Source: Cytophagia bacterium (GTDB lineage Bacteria; Bacteroidota; Bacteroidia; Cytophagales; Cyclobacteriaceae). From it: DNA of 17,195 bases. The notes beneath the pieces were generated by a model that ran no database searches, had not been told where the DNA came from, and saw only the letters and a program-made list of their open reading frames with translations. The stretch spans positions 1-17,195 of the forward strand of contig JABXIP010000130.1 of the NCBI GenBank assembly GCA_013373005.1, written 5' to 3'. Positions 15,067 through 17,195 of this stretch are shown here, one piece after another. The position numbers and the translations under genes are program-made. Position 1 is the first letter of the stretch; each line of letters opens with the position of its first letter.

Positions 15067-16170
15067 GTGAGAGTGCCCTATCTTGACTTGAAAGCTATTC
15101 ATGAGCCTTTGGAAGAGGAACTGCATCGCTGCTTTTTTGAGGTGATGGATGAGTCTTATTTTCTTCATGGGAGAGAGGTAACTGAGTTCGAAAGGGCTTT
15201 TTCAGAGAAACTAGATGTTGAGTACTGTCTTGGTACGGCAAACTGCACAGACTCTCTATTCATAGTCTTGAAAATGCTAGGCATTGGAGATGGCGATGAA
15301 GTGATTGTGCCGGCAATGACTTGGATAACGGACGCTGAAGTGGTTTCCAATCTGGGAGCAAGTCCGGTATTTGTAGACATAGACCCAATAACTTACACAA
15401 TTGACACTTCAAAAATTGAAGCTGTAATAACCTCTAAAACCAAGGCGATCGTTCCGGTTCATTTGTATGGGCAAATGGCCGATATGACAGCTATTTGTGA
15501 GATTGCCGAAAGGCACGGAATCAAGGTGATAGAGGATTGTGCTCAAGCTCACTTTGCCTCTCAGAATGGAAAATTTGCAGGCTCTTTTGGTGATGCCGCT
15601 GTGTTTAGTTTCTACCCGACCAAAAACCTTGGTGCTTTGGGCGATGCCGGAGCCATTGTAACCAATGATAAGTCATTGTGTGAGGCCTGTCGGAAAATGG
15701 CAAATCATGGCGCATTGGATAAACATAGCCATGAATTTCCAGGCATGAATAGCCGAATGGATACGCTTCAGGCAGCAGTGCTTTTACTTAAGCTTGATTA
15801 CATAGATCAGTGGAATGAAGAGAGGAGGAAACTAGCCACTGCTTATACGCAAGCTGTAGGTGGGATTAACGGGCTAATCTTGCCGCAGTTTGGTGGCGAA
15901 AACCAGCATGTATTTCACATTTTTAATATTCTAACTTCCAAAAGAGATGAGCTCAAACATTTCCTGAGCGAAGCTGAAATTCAAACGCAGATTCATTACC
16001 CCAAAGCACTTCCTTTTACTCAGGCATATCAGCATTTGGGCTTTCAGTCAGGTGATTTCCCAGAAGCTTTCAGGCTTCAAAATGAGGGACTTTCTTTACC
16101 AATTTATCCGGGAATGGAGGGCGAAATGCAAGAATTTGTGATAGAGAAGGTAAAGGAGTTTTTCAGTTAG
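15067..16170 (+). CDS. DegT/DnrJ/EryC1/StrS-family PLP-dependent aminotransferase
   Basis: A 367-residue aminotransferase of the family that aminates keto-sugars for surface polysaccharides or natural products. The N-terminus VPYLDLKAIHEPLEEEL is typical. Core motifs are GDEVIVPAMTWITDAEVVSNLGASPVFVDID, the EDCAQAH strand, and SFYPTKNLGALGDAGA with the PLP lysine (K186 counted from this start), then GMNSRMDTLQAAVL. The usual SGTDAL is replaced by ANCTDSL. The GTG start is chosen because the family usually begins just before the VPxLDL strand; an in-frame TTG at 15037 gives 10 more residues, and an AGGAGG lies in that segment. It stands alone, so the sugar or amino-acid substrate is unknown. 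The family also includes regulators without activity, but this copy keeps the lysine. Confidence 0.88.
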   Translation: MRVPYLDLKAIHEPLEEELHRCFFEVMDESYFLHGREVTEFERAFSEKLDVEYCLGTANCTDSLFIVLKMLGIGDGDEVIVPAMTWITDAEVVSNLGASPVFVDIDPITYTIDTSKIEAVITSKTKAIVPVHLYGQMADMTAICEIAERHGIKVIEDCAQAHFASQNGKFAGSFGDAAVFSFYPTKNLGALGDAGAIVTNDKSLCEACRKMANHGALDKHSHEFPGMNSRMDTLQAAVLLLKLDYIDQWNEERRKLATAYTQAVGGINGLILPQFGGENQHVFHIFNILTSKRDELKHFLSEAEIQTQIHYPKALPFTQAYQHLGFQSGDFPEAFRLQNEGLSLPIYPGMEGEMQEFVIEKVKEFFS

Positions 16171-16186
16171 TCGCCTGGCATCTTTA

Positions 16187-16222
16187 GTAAACTTGACGGT
16201 TCGTTCGTACCGCCAAGTTCAC
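16187..16222 (-). terminator. Hairpin between convergent genes, best formed on the minus-strand RNA
   Basis: Two 14-nt arms (16187-16200 and 16209-16222) with an 8-nt loop lie 16 nt after the stop of the outer-membrane gene. On the minus strand all 14 positions pair, two as G-U; on the plus strand those two become A-C mismatches. No U-tract follows. It probably marks the 3' end of the minus-strand transcript. Confidence 0.55.
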
Positions 16223-16237
16223 CAAGATACATAATTC

Positions 16238-17195
16238 TTACAGGTCGTACATTACAGAAAACAACCAGTATCGTTTCTGAATAAAATACTCATAAGTGCT
16301 AATGAGGCTATCGGTAAATGAATCTCTTCTGATACCAGTAGTATTCATCAGGTTCATACCCTCTACCTTAAATTCCCAAGGCGAACCTTCTTTTCTGAAT
16401 CGAAGCTCAGCATCTAGCAAATCGAACTGCTGCGTTGGCCTTGTCTGGGAAACGTAGCTGTTGTACTCATAGTCAACCTCAAAAGTGAAGCTCTTCAGGA
16501 AGCCGATTTCCAGATTGGCAAATGGCTGATGATTTTCAAATCTACTAGAAGTGTTTCTGCCCTCATAATTGCTCAGTGAAACTGAGTATCCAAAATCGAG
16601 GTACAGCTTTTTGAAGAGGGTTGTTCCTATAGTTGTTCTATAGCTCTGCGTGAAATTAACATTTTCGTTTGCTGTGCTTTCAATGATGTTGTTGCTAATG
16701 CTTCTGCTCCAGTTACCAGTTAAACTCACACGGAAATCATCAAAGCGTTTTTCCATACTGGCATTACCACTCATTAATTCATTAGCCGTATTGATGTTGG
16801 TTGGTGTATTCACTCTTTCCAGATTGTTGAACTCAACAATATTGGTTACATCATTCAATCGCTTAGCATACGTAACCCCTCCATAAATATTGAAGAAGTT
16901 ATACATGTTGAAGTTGAAGTAATTGAGGTTAACCGTATGGTAAAGGCTATTCATCAGGTTGGTATTACCTCTGAAAAGAGAGTTATAGCTTCTTACCATT
17001 AAGCCCTCGGCATAATTCTGAACATCAGTAAACTGTGCAGCAACATTGTAGGTGAGGTTGAGGGAGTGAGAACTTCTGAATCTATATTGAGCACTCAGTG
17101 CCGGAAGCAATAAAGTTTTATCAAAACCCTCTGAAGCATTATTCTGGTCTGCATTAATCTTGTATCGGTGCAGGTTCAATGAGGGAGTAAGTACC
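16238..17195 (-). CDS. Outer-membrane beta-barrel protein (OMP_b-brl_3 type), C-terminal part, 5' end outside window
   Basis: The last 318 or so codons of a larger outer-membrane barrel protein; the frame stays open to the right edge, so the start lies beyond it. The visible part is a series of amphipathic beta strands rich in Asn, Tyr and Phe (NLTYNVAAQFTDVQ, YHTVNLNYFNFNMYNFFNIYGGVTYAKR, WSRSISNNIIESTANENVNFTQ, YLDFGYSVSLSNYEGR) and ends in RYWLFSVMYDL. This is typical of the TonB-dependent-receptor-like barrels that Bacteroidota often annotate as 'outer membrane beta-barrel protein'. Any carboxypeptidase-like or plug domain would be upstream and cannot be seen. Cargo unknown. A hairpin 16 nt after the stop probably ends its transcript. 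Confidence 0.82.
   Translation of the reverse strand, partial: VLTPSLNLHRYKINADQNNASEGFDKTLLLPALSAQYRFRSSHSLNLTYNVAAQFTDVQNYAEGLMVRSYNSLFRGNTNLMNSLYHTVNLNYFNFNMYNFFNIYGGVTYAKRLNDVTNIVEFNNLERVNTPTNINTANELMSGNASMEKRFDDFRVSLTGNWSRSISNNIIESTANENVNFTQSYRTTIGTTLFKKLYLDFGYSVSLSNYEGRNTSSRFENHQPFANLEIGFLKSFTFEVDYEYNSYVSQTRPTQQFDLLDAELRFRKEGSPWEFKVEGMNLMNTTGIRRDSFTDSLISTYEYFIQKRYWLFSVMYDL

Noticed and set aside
1..17195. CRISPR array, insertion sequence, integrase or toxin-antitoxin pair
   Set aside because: No regularly spaced repeats, transposase motifs, terminal repeats or toxin-antitoxin gene pairs were seen; the tRNA pair has no adjacent integrase.

Overview
The window looks like a chromosomal segment of a Bacteroidota bacterium, probably of the Cytophagales or a related marine or soil lineage. 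The evidence is the style of its genes: lipoproteins with short lipoboxes, an OMP_b-brl_3-type outer-membrane barrel, a ClpC-type unfoldase with a Ser/Gly linker, and promoter-like TAnnTTTG elements where a -7 box would be expected. Shine-Dalgarno sequences are mostly missing and several starts look like TTG or GTG. Stops are standard. No insertion sequence, integrase, phage gene or CRISPR array is visible. The phylum call is firm; the genus is not determined.

Layout: (1) 13-2317, minus strand: an M14-type deacylase followed by the Mg2+ channel MgtE. (2) 2446-5646, plus strand: a Spy/CpxP-like periplasmic protein, an ECF sigma factor, a short one-TM protein (candidate anti-sigma factor), a membrane-anchored Spy/CnrX-like protein and a di-heme cytochrome c peroxidase lipoprotein. 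The order and protein types recall the CnrYXH metal-sensing system. (3) 5694-5768: two back-to-back terminators. (4) 5786-9705, minus strand: a YciO-type YrdC protein, a WbqC-family protein and ClpC. (5) 9757-12147, plus strand: mltG, a YbgC-like thioesterase and a YihY-family membrane protein, tightly packed. (6) 12157-12421: a promoter, tRNA-Ser(UGA), tRNA-Glu(UUC) and a terminator. (7) 12532-13515: pfkA, convergent with a small lipoprotein gene only 5 bp away. (8) 14003-14982, minus strand: a DUF4287/DUF5655 protein and a DUF1801 gene interrupted by one in-frame TAG. (9) 15067-16170: a DegT-family PLP aminotransferase, convergent with an outer-membrane barrel gene that runs off the right edge.

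Most of the window is housekeeping: magnesium uptake, proteolysis, peptidoglycan processing, glycolysis and tRNAs. The two places that deserve attention are the putative sigma/anti-sigma/sensor cassette beside the peroxidase, which would couple an envelope signal to transcription, and the DUF1801 gene with a single stop codon in place of a conserved tryptophan.
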